Source of the DNA: Branchiostoma floridae
Taxonomy: Eukaryota; Chordata; Leptocardii; Amphioxiformes; Branchiostomatidae
Direction of reading: 5' to 3'
NCBI RefSeq assembly: GCF_000003815.2
Contig: NC_049983.1
Location: 10,510,699 to 10,574,698 of the forward strand
Length of the DNA stretch: 64,000 bases
In this document: one piece after another, positions 36,501-47,357 of the stretch
Layout: each line of letters begins with the position of its first letter
How positions within the stretch are numbered: position 1 is the first letter of the stretch
Program-made: the position numbers and the translations under genes
Notes under the pieces: model-generated
What the model saw: the letters and a program-made list of their open reading frames with translations, nothing else
Databases searched by the model: none
What the model was told of the DNA's origin: nothing

Positions 36501-39500
36501 GCTTATAAATATTTATGAGCGTTGCTTAGTTCGCGTACATCCAATCAGCGCATACTGTCTGGATTTCAAATGGTTGCTTGTAATCAAAATGAAACCTTGC
36601 TTGTAATCAGGAGCTGTTATGCTTGAATGTCATTGGTGACATGAGCACTTTAAAAAGCAACATTTTGTTTTCACCTTCAACAGCCCTAACTACCATCCGA
36701 AAAATGACGAAACAGTATATGGGGATCATGCAGCGTCATCTGGAAGAGCACCGAGAAACGTTTGACCCAAGTAAGAAGACCACTCGTATAAATAATTACC
36801 TACAGGAAACGACTCTGTGTTGTTTGAGTATCCAGGATGAAGCCGCTTTGCAATCCATGTATGGTCAGAAATCATTGGTCTTTGGGACATTCCGATAAAC
36901 ACGGAGAGTTTCTTGGAAGTGGCCTTGGTAGTCATTAAAAAATCTATTATAGTGTAGTACATTGTTGGCCTTGCTAGCCTCGTTTTGGTGCAATGACCCC
37001 GGATCACCCCGGAAAATCCAAAATGGCCGACATAACTGGAATCAGGCGACCGTTGTGGATTGACTCCAAAGATAAGACCTCATACCTCCATTAAATATTT
37101 AGAGATTTTGTACATTTAATTTTAATGTTTTATCTTGTTTAATTAGTACAAATGAGATCGTAATTAGCATGGTCTATTTCAAAAGATTGTGTTCTTCACT
37201 GTAGGCAACCTCCGTGACATCACAGATCACATGATCAAGGCTCAGAAGGATGCTGAGGAGGAGGGAATCCAGGACATCAACTCTCTCACAGACACTCATC
37301 TCAGGCAGACCATCTCCGACATCTTTGGGGGTAAGCAAAATGTTTCCTTCTTTTCACTCTAATCATTACTTTTGCAGTCTAGTCATTAATTCGCATATCA
37401 GACAACCGCTTTGTTCTCCATTTGATAATTTTGTCTAATCTATGAATACCTTTAGCAGGTTGAGAAGGCGTTGAATATTTGTTTATTTATTCATTAAATT
37501 TCACCACTCAAGTGGGAGGGGCGATTGCGCGAGGGAACAGGTGGTGGCAATAACAAGATTCTTTGTACACACCAAAGTATTTCATTCCACTTACGTTTTG
37601 GGGGAGGTGTGTTACATGTATGCATTCCTCATCGCCTGAATGGTTTACCGTATTAAATATTTATGTAAAAAGCATATACAAATACGTTTGGGTCTGCATT
37701 TGTCAGCAGCGGCACCTATGCTGCAGTTCAATGTGAACCAGTCATATTTCCCCGGAGGAATGTGACAGGCGGTGGAATAAGGTACTTGGTTGTGTGCAAA
37801 GAATCTTGATGTTCAACTATTTATGTCTCCTCAGGGGGTACAGACACAACTATCTTTACCCTACGCTGGGCCATCCTGTACCTTGCTGTTTACCCGGAGA
37901 TACAGGAGAAGGTGGCTGCTGAGTTAGACAGTGTGGTGGGCCGTGACAGGCTGCCGGAGCTGTCTGACCGTGAGGCCACGCCGTACACGGAGGCGACCAT
38001 ACTTGAGGTCATGAGGATGGGATCCATTGCTCCCTTATCCTTGCCACATGCTACGACTGTCGACACAACTCTGAGTAAGTTGTAACCTGTTTTCGTATGA
38101 CTTTCTCCTAATCGCATTACAATCTCCAGGCAGATTTACCAGTGGTATAAGATAGTATCAGGCTAAGGAGTATAGCTGACCAAAGGGAGTTATCAGTCAA
38201 ACGCACCCCTAAGCCGGCTTCACTCATCTGGGAGCTTTTGATACAATCTTTTGCTACCGCAGGATCTGCTTGGACAATAATCGCATTAGCCATTTGTACA
38301 GTCCAAACTGGATTCAGAGACTTGGGAAAATGGTTGCTGAGAGTGGAGAGAGAACTAAAATTCAGTGTCAATAATATGCCATCCCCTGAAGCGTCACCAA
38401 AAATGGAGGGTCAGTCTGTTTCAACGTGTTTGCAGGTGGTTGCCTGTACCTGTAACGTTTTCGTGTGACGTTTAACTGCATGATACTAAGCCCAGATCCA
38501 TGGTTCAAATCCTGTCATGCTACCGATCGTGTGCCCCAGGGATATGACATGAGATTGAAGTTTTAGAAGTTAAGCCTCTCAAAAGCAGAATTCTTTGAAC
38601 ATTTCACTTAGGGCCACGTCTTCAGTTTAGTTCAGGTCCACGCCAACACAACACAACACATTCATAATACTTTCTTGAAAATAGTATTTTAACAGGAAAA
38701 TATTGTTATAATTCTATAAATGGTCAATTGTTATAACATGTTCACAAAGTTTGTTATTTGTATGATTGATTCTCGTATACGTCCTCGCAATTCAGCCTCC
38801 CCGGCTGCCAGGAGAACTGCCATACGTATTGTTTGATACACCAGTCTACTACTACTACTACAATTGATTTACATGATTTTCCTCACTCCCGCCAGGCGTA
38901 AAAATTAGTTCCTGTCGGTTGGGGGCATAAAAGGTCTGAGAAGATTGGGCTCCTACTCACTCACTCACTAAATCCTCTTCTGTACCCAGTGGTACGTAAG
39001 GCTTCAGGAAGTTCTTCCATCGTTGTCTGTCGGCAGCAACTCTTGGTGCCTCATCCAAAGAGAAACCCCTCTTCTTCACCTACTTCTCTATGCAGCGCCT
39101 CCATGTCTCTTTCGGCCTTCCTCTCGCTCTCTTCCCATGTGGAGTCCACCGCAAAGCAGTTCTTGGCTCCTACGGCCCATAGTAAAAGGCTATGGGACTA
39201 CCTTTATCATTGTTATAACATGTGTATTACATGTCGCTTAACTATCCAAACCTACACACAACCACAGGAGGTTACCAGATCCCAAAGGGTACTTGGGTCA
39301 TGCCGAATCTGTGGGCCCTGCACCGTGACCCTGACACCTGGGGAGATCCGGACGTTTTCCGGCCTGAACGTTTCTTGGATGAGAACGGAAAACCAGTACC
39401 CAAACCTGCGGCTCTAATGCCTTTCAGGTAAGTAAACCTTTTGAGATATGTAGTAGACTAATTTCTCAAATTCTAAGTATGATCCTGGCTGTTTATTGCA

Positions 39501-40646
39501 TGGATTAACACTATTCAGACCGGAGGGGGAGGGGGGCTTTTGAGGCTCACGCCAAATTTCAAGTTGCATAACATCAGAACGGCGTACGCTAGAGCCACTA
39601 AATTTTGTGAGTTTTCCTAAAATTTAGTTGGCACTCATTTCAAGAAGATTGGACGATTTTCAATTCATTCATGACAACCGTTTGTTGACAGGCGTTTTTG
39701 ACAAAAGATAGAGGCATGAGTTAGACGAGGCGGGCCTCAAAAGCAGAAAATAAGAAATTCAAGTTCAAGTTCGTTTAAGGCCACAAGGTACAGTATTTCT
39801 ACGCGATCACCACAGTCCCTGGTGACGAATAATGGACTTAGCTATATGGTTGTATGAAGGGGTGGGTACCGGTGCAAAAAATTCAGGTCCAGGTCCGGAT
39901 CAGGTTCAAGTCCAGAGGATCAGGTCCAGAGGATCAGGTCCAGAGGATCAGGTCCAGAGGATCAGGTCCAGAGGATCAGGTCCAGAGGATCAGGTCCAGA
40001 GGATCAGGTCCAGAGGATCAGGTCCAGAGGATCAGGTCCAGAGGATCAGGTCCAGAGGATCAGAGAACCTGGACCTGATTCAGTATGTGAGAACTTGTGA
40101 ATGGACGATACTGAAAACAGCGGTCCATTTCGCAACAAAGATATCTGATTTGTGGAGTTTTCAACTCCAACTAGCGTTTTAAAACCTTACTTGGTATAAA
40201 TTACTATAGACTCTACTCTACTTCGCTCTTGTTATTTTCTTCGACCGGTAGTCTCCAAAACGTGTGAATGGAAGAACAATACAATCTGTTCATTTTCCAA
40301 TATTAGGTCCAACATCCGGTCTACCAACTTTTTTCAGGTCCGGTTTTCCTGGACCGGTCCAAAAAGAAAAACCGGTTTTGTACCGGTACATCGTACCCAC
40401 CCCTTGTTGTATGCGTTCTACCACCGTTATGTTCTATCTGTTCCAAACAGTGCTGGACGCCGTGCATGTCCGGGCGAAGCCGTAGGAAAAGCTGACACCT
40501 TCCTCCTACTGGGCGGACTGGTCCAGAACTTCCGCTTCAGCATACCTGAGGGTGAGGGGCCTCCTGATCTCACTCCTGATGATAAGACTGGAGGTGACAC
40601 CTGCATACCCTACCCATACAAGGTGGTGATGACCTGCCGGAAGTGA
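33567..40646 (+). CDS. Clan-2 microsomal cytochrome P450 (CYP17/CYP1/CYP2-like), one exon missing
   Basis: Haem-thiolate monooxygenase anchored in the endoplasmic reticulum. Visible exons: 33567-33693, 33993-34166, 34958-35051, 35883-36004, 36684-36770, 37205-37330, 37835-38074, 39268-39427, 40451-40646. Together they give 441 residues, in phase throughout. An N-terminal membrane anchor (about residues 1-18) is followed by the hinge [12 protein letters not shown]. The C-helix WKLHRK is in exon 3, the I-helix GGTDTT at 244-249 and the ExxR motif E301-R304. FRPERF is in exon 8, and the haem loop [10 protein letters not shown] with Cys383 is rebuilt across the last intron. [11 protein letters not shown] and NLWALHRDP resemble CYP17/CYP21-type proteins. 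The family is usually near 500 aa. About 50 residues between the C-helix and YTMDDEEF are absent, and the flanking junctions are both phase 2, so an exon of 3n bases is probably inside the gap at 35207-35306. Substrate unknown. Confidence 0.92.
34296..34395. other. Assembly gap (100 N)
   Basis: Lies in P450 intron 2; the round size suggests a gap of unknown length. A LINE fragment abuts its right edge. Confidence 0.95.
34396..34650 (+). mobile_element. LINE ORF2 C-terminal fragment (P450 intron 2)
   Basis: A plus-strand frame reads [20 protein letters not shown], then [20 protein letters not shown], then [12 protein letters not shown]. This is the conserved C-terminal segment after the reverse transcriptase of CR1/L2-like elements, and it ends in a stop at 34646-34648. 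The 5' part is lost in the gap. Confidence 0.75.
35207..35306. other. Assembly gap (100 N), likely hiding a P450 exon
   Basis: Located between P450 exons 3 and 4 exactly where about 50 conserved residues are missing. Confidence 0.9.
35307..35745 (+). mobile_element. LINE 3' end (P450 intron 3)
   Basis: Begins with [13 protein letters not shown], then after a one-base frame slip [19 protein letters not shown] and a stop. This is the end of a CR1-like ORF2. About 330 bases of 3' UTR follow (with GTACGGGGTTTCCC... ATGTACCCCAGG) and the element ends in AAATAAATAAACAAACAAAC. Confidence 0.7.
36085..36640 (+). repeat. Tandem repeat, unit about 140-150 bp (P450 intron 4)
   Basis: Four degenerate units share CATCCAATCAGCG, CTGGATTTCAAATGGTTGC, TTGTAATCA(A)ATGAAACC, ATGCCATTGGTGAC and CACCCGTCTTGCTTATAAAT. 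The frames in this stretch come from the array. Confidence 0.75.
39010..39190 (-). mobile_element. Possible LINE ORF2 C-terminal relic (P450 intron 7)
   Basis: The minus strand reads [15 protein letters not shown], with upstream EEEGFLFG and several stops. The DRxxW motif resembles the extreme C-terminus of some RTE/I-type LINE ORF2 proteins. Short and broken, so tentative. Confidence 0.35.
39505..39745. mobile_element. Possible diverged TTAA-type fold-back element (intron 8)
   Basis: Starts TTAACACTATTCAGACCGG, weakly like the piggyBac-type end at 50295, and carries GCTTTTGAGGCTCACGCC near the left inverted as GGCGGGCCTCAAAAGC near the right. Family assignment is uncertain. Confidence 0.35.
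39857..40405. mobile_element. hAT-type nonautonomous element (549 bp, intron 8)
   Basis: Terminal inverted repeats AAGGGGTGGGTACCGG (left) and its near complement at the right end, flanked by a perfect 8-bp duplication GTTGTATG at 39849-39856 and 40406-40413. The 8-bp duplication points to the hAT superfamily. The interior has no transposase; it holds a 14-bp minisatellite and several ACCGGT words. The right end is only 45 bases from the haem-exon acceptor. Confidence 0.85.
39895..40064 (+). repeat. 14-bp minisatellite inside the hAT element
   Basis: About twelve head-to-tail copies of GGATCAGGTCCAGA, almost without mismatch. Since 14 is not a multiple of 3, all forward frames stay open and read as [12 protein letters not shown]-type repeats, which explains the two long frames here. 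Confidence 0.9.
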
Positions 40647-40664
40647 ATGTTGTGACCTACAGGA

Positions 40665-40885
40665 AGTCGAACAATAAGCCCGTTTACAGTTCCAACTGTG
40701 AATTGACAAGTCAAAGGTAAATGCCCCTGATATAAACAAAATCTTGCCTTGATTATATATATATGGCCCACATCGGTCGGTTTGTATTTTAATGTTCAGA
40801 CCTGTTTTGTTTATGTCTCAGTTTTCTTTACCTTTGACATGCGCATGCCCAGTTGGATCCTAGAACGGGCTTATTCCAAAGGCAC
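40665..40885. mobile_element. Fold-back element in the P450 3' UTR
   Basis: AATAAGCCCGTT...CCAACTG...GTCAAAGGTAAA near the stop codon is inverted as TTTACCTTTGAC...CAGTTGG...AACGGGCTTATT, with a loop of about 100 bases. Confidence 0.55.
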
Positions 40886-41057
40886 AGGCGAACAACAATG
40901 CCATACTCTGGTTAAAGATGCCTTTGAAACGAGCCATCAGCGCATACGTATTGCAGGATTTAATTTACTATCACCGGTTTGACTTTGAGTTAGGGGAAAA
41001 TGAGGGATTTTGTAGTGTTTTAAGTTTGTAATTAAAGCAATTGTGTGTACTATATTT

Positions 41058-41063
41058 AATAAA
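41058..41063 (+). terminator. Candidate P450 polyadenylation signal
   Basis: AATAAA 410 bases after the stop codon, downstream of the fold-back element. Confidence 0.4.
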
Positions 41064-42462
41064 ATGAAAAGCTTTTCGCGGTGTAATGATATCGTAGTGG
41101 AGAAAAAATCAAGATTTTCCTGATTTGAATGATTATCAAATTTCGTACTATTTGAATAAGAAAATGCAGGAAAACCATAACATTAAACTGTATATAATAT
41201 AAGATATATGAAGCCTTGGTCTACAACCTTTTAGTAATTTTAAAGATGTCGAATTGAGACTAGATTTTGTTTGAGGTTGTATCTTAAAAGATGGAGCCTC
41301 AAACGAAAAAAGAAGTCTCAATTCACCTAATAGGGTGAATTGAAATAATAAATAAAGAGTATAGTAATACTATTGTTTAATGGATATGGACAAAGGAGTT
41401 GATGGTTAACAACTGTTTCTGGTTTTTGCTTTAATTTAGTGTTTTTTTTTTCGTGTGTGTTGTTAGGTGTCCGTAGCTGCCATGCTATCCTTTTGTTGTT
41501 ACTCTGTGACTGAAGGGTAACCTCCAACAGAGTCTTGTTGTTTTTGTTTTTCAAAAATAAATAACGAATGATTGAAAAAAGTATCTCAAACCCATTGACC
41601 ATTTATGTATGTTCATAAATATCTGGTACAAATAAACTATATAGGGCGCATAGATTGCTGTAATAAAACATTTTTTACTTGATAGTCTATTTTTTAGCTT
41701 TATGCGAGCGTGCGAATAAAAAGGTTTGGCCAAAAAATAATTGCTTTCATTATGAAATCTAAGTAGTCAGGAAGGATTAACAAATGATTAGCAAACAGAA
41801 TATGGTATACTCAACACTAGATTATCCATTTTTTTTCTTTCATGACATCTTGATATTTGACCTTGGAAATCAAGTTGGCATTTTTTGGACATTAGACTAT
41901 ATATTTTCGATGTATTATTTTGCAAGTGAATAAATGTGATGTCAAAGTATACGGGGAGAGTCACAGCTCAGGCACGTTAAAGAACCGGCCACATGTGCGA
42001 TGGTGCGGTGTGAGTGGATCAAACCATTCCGGTCAAAATGGGATAGGGAATCTCCCGAGCAGCCCTCGTAACCCCTGCTTCGCCTGTTGGGTCAGTTAGT
42101 CCTCACTCAGTGAGCAATCGCGCAATCGGGTTGGTCTCAGTCATGATGTTTCTGACCTAGGGCGAAGAGTTGCTGTTACAGTTGCAATGTAACCCGTAAC
42201 CTTGAGTGGCCTTCAGGTCTTGTTACGTGGTGACCATTAAGTAAAAAAAGGTAGCGGTCGAAACCACCGGGGCCTATATATCATTGTTTCAGATGACGTT
42301 AATCGTCTTGGTCATTGTTGAGCTCATTCAAAATTGCACGCACGAGCCACGACGAATTCAACACATGACTGTGGGGTCAGCCGAGCAAACAAAGCTTGCT
42401 ACGCAGCTATTGGTCGAACCACCAGGGGCCATTCAAAGGAGACACTGTGTCTTTGGCGATAG
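41064..42462. other. Intergenic, no gene seen
   Basis: Contains a hairpin at about 41245-41335 (GAATTGAGAC...GTTTGAGG inverted as CCTCAAAC...GTCTCAATTC). A SINE-like tail lies near 41950-42030 (CACAGCTCAGGCACGTTAAAG). No coding signal. Confidence 0.4.
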
Positions 42463-43959
42463 TTCCTAGAGTGGATAATACAATTTCCTAAAGAAGGCTG
42501 GTTCTCTTTCATCAACTTATCGCTCGGAAGTGAACTCACTCTTAGGGTTTGATTTTTCCAGAGGTAGCCTGGCCTGGTAGACAGCCCAGCCTTTTAAGCG
42601 AACCCGTCCGATGCCGCCTCCGACCATTTCCTTCCAAAAAAGATTTTCTTTGATTTTTAACCCTCCTTTATATTTCTCTGCTATCAAACTGAAAATTTAA
42701 CCTTTTGTGGTTTGGTAATTTTGAAAGAGCAAGGCACTTATGAGTACTCTTCCTATCAAAGTTAAGTAAAACAAACACGTGCACAACACATCCGACTTCA
42801 GCATATTTGTTTAATAGCAAAATACAGAAATGCAAAGTGTATAATATATAAACCGCATGAAAAATGAAGATACTCTAGCATACAAAATGAACTTAACATC
42901 TAACCCATTTAGGTTAACAATTACCCTCACTCTAGGACATAGTGGATAAAAAAAGCTAAAATCAGTAAATATTGACATTGTCAGTACATGGTATAGAGGT
43001 AGCGTGGAGCCTTTGTACTTAAAGAATCATAGACTTTTTTCAGTCTAAGGCTAAGGCATTTGCTGATTAGTGTCCGTCAAAAATGTTGCTTGAGTGTGTG
43101 TTTGGTGGGGTTAGTCTGTTAGTGTGTATGTGTCTGTCTTGTGTTGGTGTCAGCGCCATCCTTAGCCTCAGTTACTAGGGAAATTTCCAAACAACTGATT
43201 AAAAGGGCTGCAACCTCTACACAATAAACGGACAATGTTGACATTTACAGAATTCTAACACTTTTCTGCGACAATAAAAAAGTGAAACACAAAAAACAAT
43301 CCAGCGACAGCCACCCCTGTACTGGAATGGCATCAAACAAATACACTAAAAAACAGAGGCTGCTAACAAAAAGCGCCTAAATAACACTACATCTCCAAGC
43401 CTCTTTAAAAAAAAAGACGAGACCTTCACTCAGAAATGGGGGAAACTATACCTAACACCTAACGTAAGTAAGCTTAACTATTATGTTCATGTATCTAACA
43501 TCGTGATATACATGATAACTGTAAAATTGTACACTTTGCATTCTGTTTGTATTGATTCAGTTTCTGTGACTGCGTAGATACCAAGATTTCTAAAGGACTA
43601 AAATTCTTACATAAAAAAAGGCTTTTCAACCACCTGCCTTTCTTTCTGGCCTGTGCCGTTCTCTTGGTTCGGGATCCAAGAAAACAACACGAGGCAGATT
43701 ATGTAATGGTCTAGGTCCCCGACAACCACTGACCATGACATAAAACAGAAATGACGACAGATGGTGAACCAGGGAAAACCCTGTTCATAAAGAACAGAAT
43801 TAACAGTAACTGAATACAATTTCGGCCATCGACACAGTCACAAACAAAATCAGCCACACTCCAAGCTTGTACACCACAAAAACGGGCATTAGCCCTAGCT
43901 GAGAGCAAAAGGAGCCTACATTTACAAAATGTCCTAACGCCCTACTGACTACATCACTC

Positions 43960-44110
43960 AGATCGCAGGGCGCACGAGCACCGATCTTTCTGGACGTCAC
44001 CGTGGAAATGGCGTCGGACAATTTCTCACCAGGATAAGTCCCACCATGAACATTGCAGCTGTGGTTGATCAGGAATTCATGGCATCAATGCGGCCCTGGA
44101 AGATGCTGTG
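43960..44110 (-). pseudogene. Paralogue of the 47091-47261 segment, disrupted
   Basis: Same blocks (TTCATGGTGGGACTTATCCTGG, CGACGCCAT, GTGACGTCCAGAAAGATCGG) but lacking the middle and with a stop upstream. Pairs with 60780-60935 in the right arm. Confidence 0.5.
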
Positions 44111-44468
44111 AGATGTCTCCTTCCCAACTTATGTGACTGCAAGAAAGTGAATTACAGTCAATTATGACGAGCTAGACTTCCATCGTTTTGCTACGTACAC
44201 TAGCTTTCTTATCAAAAATTTTGAAAAGGCACAAGGAAGCCTTATGTACTGCAATGAGTAGAAATGGTGACAAATTATGCAGAGGAAGTTATCAGACTAC
44301 TGTAATGTCTGTTGCGCTAAAGTGTAACGTGAAATAGTCAAATTATAATACTGATTTTAACCAGGTCAAAGTTGGTAGAAACAGTTCAACAACAGTGACA
44401 GTGGCCTGGCTTTTTGAAAAAAATGCAGGAAGGGTCAGGTTGGAACGAGTTGTAGAGGATGCACTCAC

Positions 44469-44558
44469 CTATCAACAGTCTCGTGGTCTGCTTCCTCCCT
44501 CCAAGACAGGTGCAGAAGTAGGGCTGGGCCGGAACGTATACACGCATCTGACTCACAA
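44469..44558 (-). other. Exon-like segment, left arm
   Basis: Bounded by TTAG and GTGAGT, with an open frame reading VSQMRVYVPAQPYFCTCLGG then RKQTTRLLI. The right-arm copy (60320-60412) is 3 bases longer with the frame kept. The KQTTR segment faintly resembles the KQTAR of histone H3, but I would not assign it. Confidence 0.35.
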
Positions 44559-44764
44559 CTAAACTGTTCAACCCAGTCCTAATTTTGAAAAGAAAAAGAA
44601 AACTCTAGTAAGCACTGTTCACCTGAAAATTGTTCACCAACCATTGAAGCTAAGCTTACATTCGCCAAGTTACAATGACATCAGTCATTAACAAAGATTG
44701 CTTTGCTACAACTGCATTCAGACAATATTGTACAACACAAACAACTTATTATATGGAAAAGACT

Positions 44765-44868
44765 GTCCACCTCCTTGGTGATGCACTTGGTGTCGTCACG
44801 AAGCACGATATTGTCATGTCAGTGACGGTGACGCTTTGGACCTCTCCTTCCTTATGACGTCCAGACAT
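44765..44868 (-). pseudogene. Histone H4 fragment, left arm unit 4
   Basis: Starts ATGTCTGGACGTCATAAGG, then has AAGCGTCACCG and GTGCTTCGTGAC in H4 order, then GCATCACCAAGG. This corresponds to about residues 1-32 of H4 with internal deletion and stops. Pairs with 60006-60108. Confidence 0.7.
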
Positions 44869-45174
44869 TTCTAACAAATTGGTAGAAGAAAAAAGACATA
44901 CATCATTTGTCTCAACACCGCTCAACGCCTGTCCAATGGCAAACGGGAATGTGGTGTATAATTAGGACATCTCTGCTAATTCAATCGCTACTATGTCAGA
45001 CTGCCTGAACAATATACAGTGCTACTAATATGGCAGATGCTATTAGCCGACATTTTGATTTCATGCAGCACAGTACAATACCTTCTCAAATGTCCGGTTT
45101 GCAGATCTGATTTACATCCAGTTATGTCATCTCAAGAAGCTACTGAAATCCAGCTACGAGGGGAAACACTAATG

Positions 45175-45250
45175 CGCCTTCCGCCAGGACCACCGTCTCC
45201 TCGGATGTTGTGAAGCGCCTTCGGTGACGGTACCGGCAACGTCCAGATAT
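45175..45250 (-). pseudogene. Histone H4 fragment, left arm unit 3
   Basis: ATATCTGGACG, CCGTCACCGAAGG(C)GCTTC, ACAACATCC and a GAGACGGTGGTCCTGG block resembling the ETRGVL region. Frame lost. Pairs with 59600-59690. Confidence 0.55.
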
Positions 45251-45379
45251 TGCTGTGATATCAGTAAAAGAAAGAGACATGCGTCAGCTGCTCGCTACGT
45301 CAATACCGCTGTAACAAACACAAAAGGTTCAACGCCTGCCCAATGGAAAGTAGGAACTGTACACACAATACCTTGTTTA

Positions 45380-45509
45380 TGTCGGGAAAGACTTGTGCCC
45401 TGGCTTGGTGATGCACCGGATGTTGTCACGAAGCACTTGCAGTAACGGTGACACTTTGAAACCTCCATTCCCCTGTGCCTTTATTTCCTCGCTTACCAAG
45501 CCCAGACAC
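45380..45509 (-). pseudogene. Histone H4 fragment, left arm unit 2
   Basis: Reads GTGTCTGGGCTTGGTAAGCG... to AAGTGCTTCGTGACAACATCC and GCATCACCAAGCCAGGG, colinear with the first third of H4 (MSGRGKGG to DNIQGITKP). The start is GTG and a frameshift precedes the KVLRDNI block. Pairs with 59331-59460. Confidence 0.8.
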
Positions 45510-45819
45510 TTCTAGCAAATCTAATAAACAGACACATGCATAAGCTGTCATACCACCGCTGCCACAAACCCAAAAGGCTCAGGGCAAGTCCTAGAAACGA
45601 CACCCCAAATACTACTATGTACTCCTAGTATACAGTGATATGCAGATGTTCAGGTACGGTACATAAACTGAAATTGAAAATGTAAACTTAAACTAGTGTG
45701 CCAACACAAATGGAATGAAAAGGCTATTCATTGACAAAGACTGTTGTCCTATAGTTGAAAACATGTGTGCTTTCACACAATACGGTGCGGTACCTTGTCA
45801 TAGAAGACTGCGAAGCCCG

Positions 45820-45879
45820 TTCACTCACGTTCGGCACCTTACTTCGCCAGTCCTCGCCTTCCTTTCCGCGGCCAGACAT
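45820..45879 (-). pseudogene. Histone H4 fragment, left arm unit 1
   Basis: ATGTCTGGCCGCGGAAAGG keeps the MSGRGK start, then diverges. Pairs with 58963-59030. Confidence 0.65.
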
Positions 45880-46832
45880 TTCTTCTTACGGTGCGATGAT
45901 CCTCGGGAGAAAAGACGAGACAAAAATTAAACCTAAATCAGAAATATGGAAAGACTATACCTAACACTATAACTAAAAGAAAGCTCAGCTACATCATGAG
46001 TACATGTATTGGCATGGCAGGAAGTTCAATTGTTTTGTCATTGTAATTTCAGTTCTAGTTTTAACATAGAAATAGCGAGAGGAATCATTACCTCTTGTTT
46101 GGTGGCAGGGTGTTGAGTGTGCTTTGATGAAATCCTAAGTAATGCTGCTTTTGGCATAATGCTGCCTTTGTTTTGCTTGAATTTTCGAGAGCAATGGCTA
46201 CTTCTGAACTAAAAGCTTCAGTCTGCTTTTGTGATATACAAGCCCAATGCATAGCTGTTTCAGTTTCTGTGACTATGTCGACGCCGAGATGTCAAGTTTT
46301 ATCTAAACGACTAAACTAGTAATATTAAATAGGAGCTTCAGTCACCTGTCCTCCTTTCTGGCCTGTGCCGTTCTCTTGGTTCGGGACCCAAGAAAACAAC
46401 ACGAGGCAGATTATGTAATGGTCTAGGTCCCCGACAACCACTGACCATGACATAAAACAGAAATGACAACAGATGGTGAACCAGGGAAAACCCTGTTTTG
46501 TAAACAACAGAATTTGACATAATTTACCGAATACCATCCCGACCATCGACATAATCACAGAAACCAAACCAGCCACACACCAGGCCTGCACACCACAGAA
46601 ACGGGCTGAAGCCCTGAATGCAAAAGGAGCCTCCATTTACAAAATGTCCTAATGTAAACCCCTCCCGACAACATCGCTCGGAATGTCAACAGAACACACT
46701 CAAGCACCTTACCTACAACCAAGAGTTCAGTTAACGAAACATCACAACTAATTTACTTCCTATCATGCTGATGAAAAGTAAGTCCCAGCCCATCTCTGCT
46801 ATATGTTTACACCCCATAAGACACAAGAGTAC

Positions 46833-46916
46833 TTAACTTAGTCTCAGGTCCCTTGGCAGGGCGTAACCTCGAGCACCGATCTTTCTGGACGTCACCTTGA
46901 TGGCACCAATAAGGTC
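46833..46916 (-). pseudogene. Short exon-like copy, possibly H4 C-terminal relic
   Basis: Open from a CTTCCAG acceptor: DLIGAIKVTSRKIGARGYAL, then PRDLRLS and a stop. It equals the 47091-47261 copy with the middle deleted. TTACGCCCTG matches the VYAL codons of H4, but protein similarity is weak. Confidence 0.35.
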
Positions 46917-47090
46917 CTGGAAGCAACAAAGCGAAATTTCAATCAGTTAAAGACAGGCTTGCTTTGTTGTAATGTATAGCGCACAAAAGGCTGCACAAAT
47001 TATTTACTTCCTATTATACCGACGACAAGTTAGTCCCAGCCCATCTCTGCGAGATGTTTCCGTTTTACACCCCATAACACACACAAGAAC

Positions 47091-47261
47091 TTATCTTAGT
47101 TTCAGGTCCTCTGGCAGGGCGCACACACGAGCACCGATCTTTCTGGACGTCACCGTACAGCTAGCCGTGGAGATGGCATCGGACAATCTCTCATCCAGGA
47201 TAAGTCCCACCAGGAAGATTGCAGCTGCAGTTAATCCGGACTTGATGGCACCAATAAGATC
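47091..47261 (-). pseudogene. Exon-like open segment, possibly H4-derived
   Basis: Fifty-six codons from an AG acceptor to TAA, including AAAIFLVGLILDERLSDAIS and RVCALPEDLKLR. GLI-x-x-E, DA(V/I) and TVT...V-x-AL fall in the order of the H4 C-terminal half, and related copies at 43980-44100 and 60790-60930 keep GTGTACGCCCTG (H4 VYAL). Origin from H4 is plausible, not proven. It could be part of an unknown gene. Confidence 0.4.
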
Positions 47262-47357
47262 CTGAAAGCAAGAAAGTGAAATAACAATTAGTTCAAGACA
47301 GACTAACGTCAAGAAATGTTTAAGGCAATAGATAAGGCACAGGTATGCCTTGCATGT

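Larger units (their letters stand above)
42463..46505 (+). repeat. Left arm of a large imperfect palindrome
   Basis: From TTCCTAGAGTGGATAATACA at the outer end to about AACCCTGTTTTGTAAAC at the inner end, this arm is the reverse complement of 57042-62347 through many long matching blocks. Examples are 42540-42650 with 62165-62280, and 45955-46140 with 57390-57590. Within the arm, 43560-44160 is also a direct paralogue of 46260-46925. Several decayed H4 fragments lie on its minus strand. No intact gene is seen. Confidence 0.85.

Noticed and set aside
39832-40182. Frames encoding [12 protein letters not shown] repeats
   Set aside because: Produced by a 14-bp minisatellite inside a hAT-type element; no protein-like composition outside it.
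33567-40646. P450 as a pseudogene because it is short
   Set aside because: All visible junctions are in phase, the ExxR and haem motifs are intact, and the missing part falls at an assembly gap.
46325-46636. 103-codon minus-strand frame with hydrophobic stretches
   Set aside because: The paralogous segments at 43607-43908, 57042-57200 and 60970-61130 do not keep the frame, so coding is unlikely.
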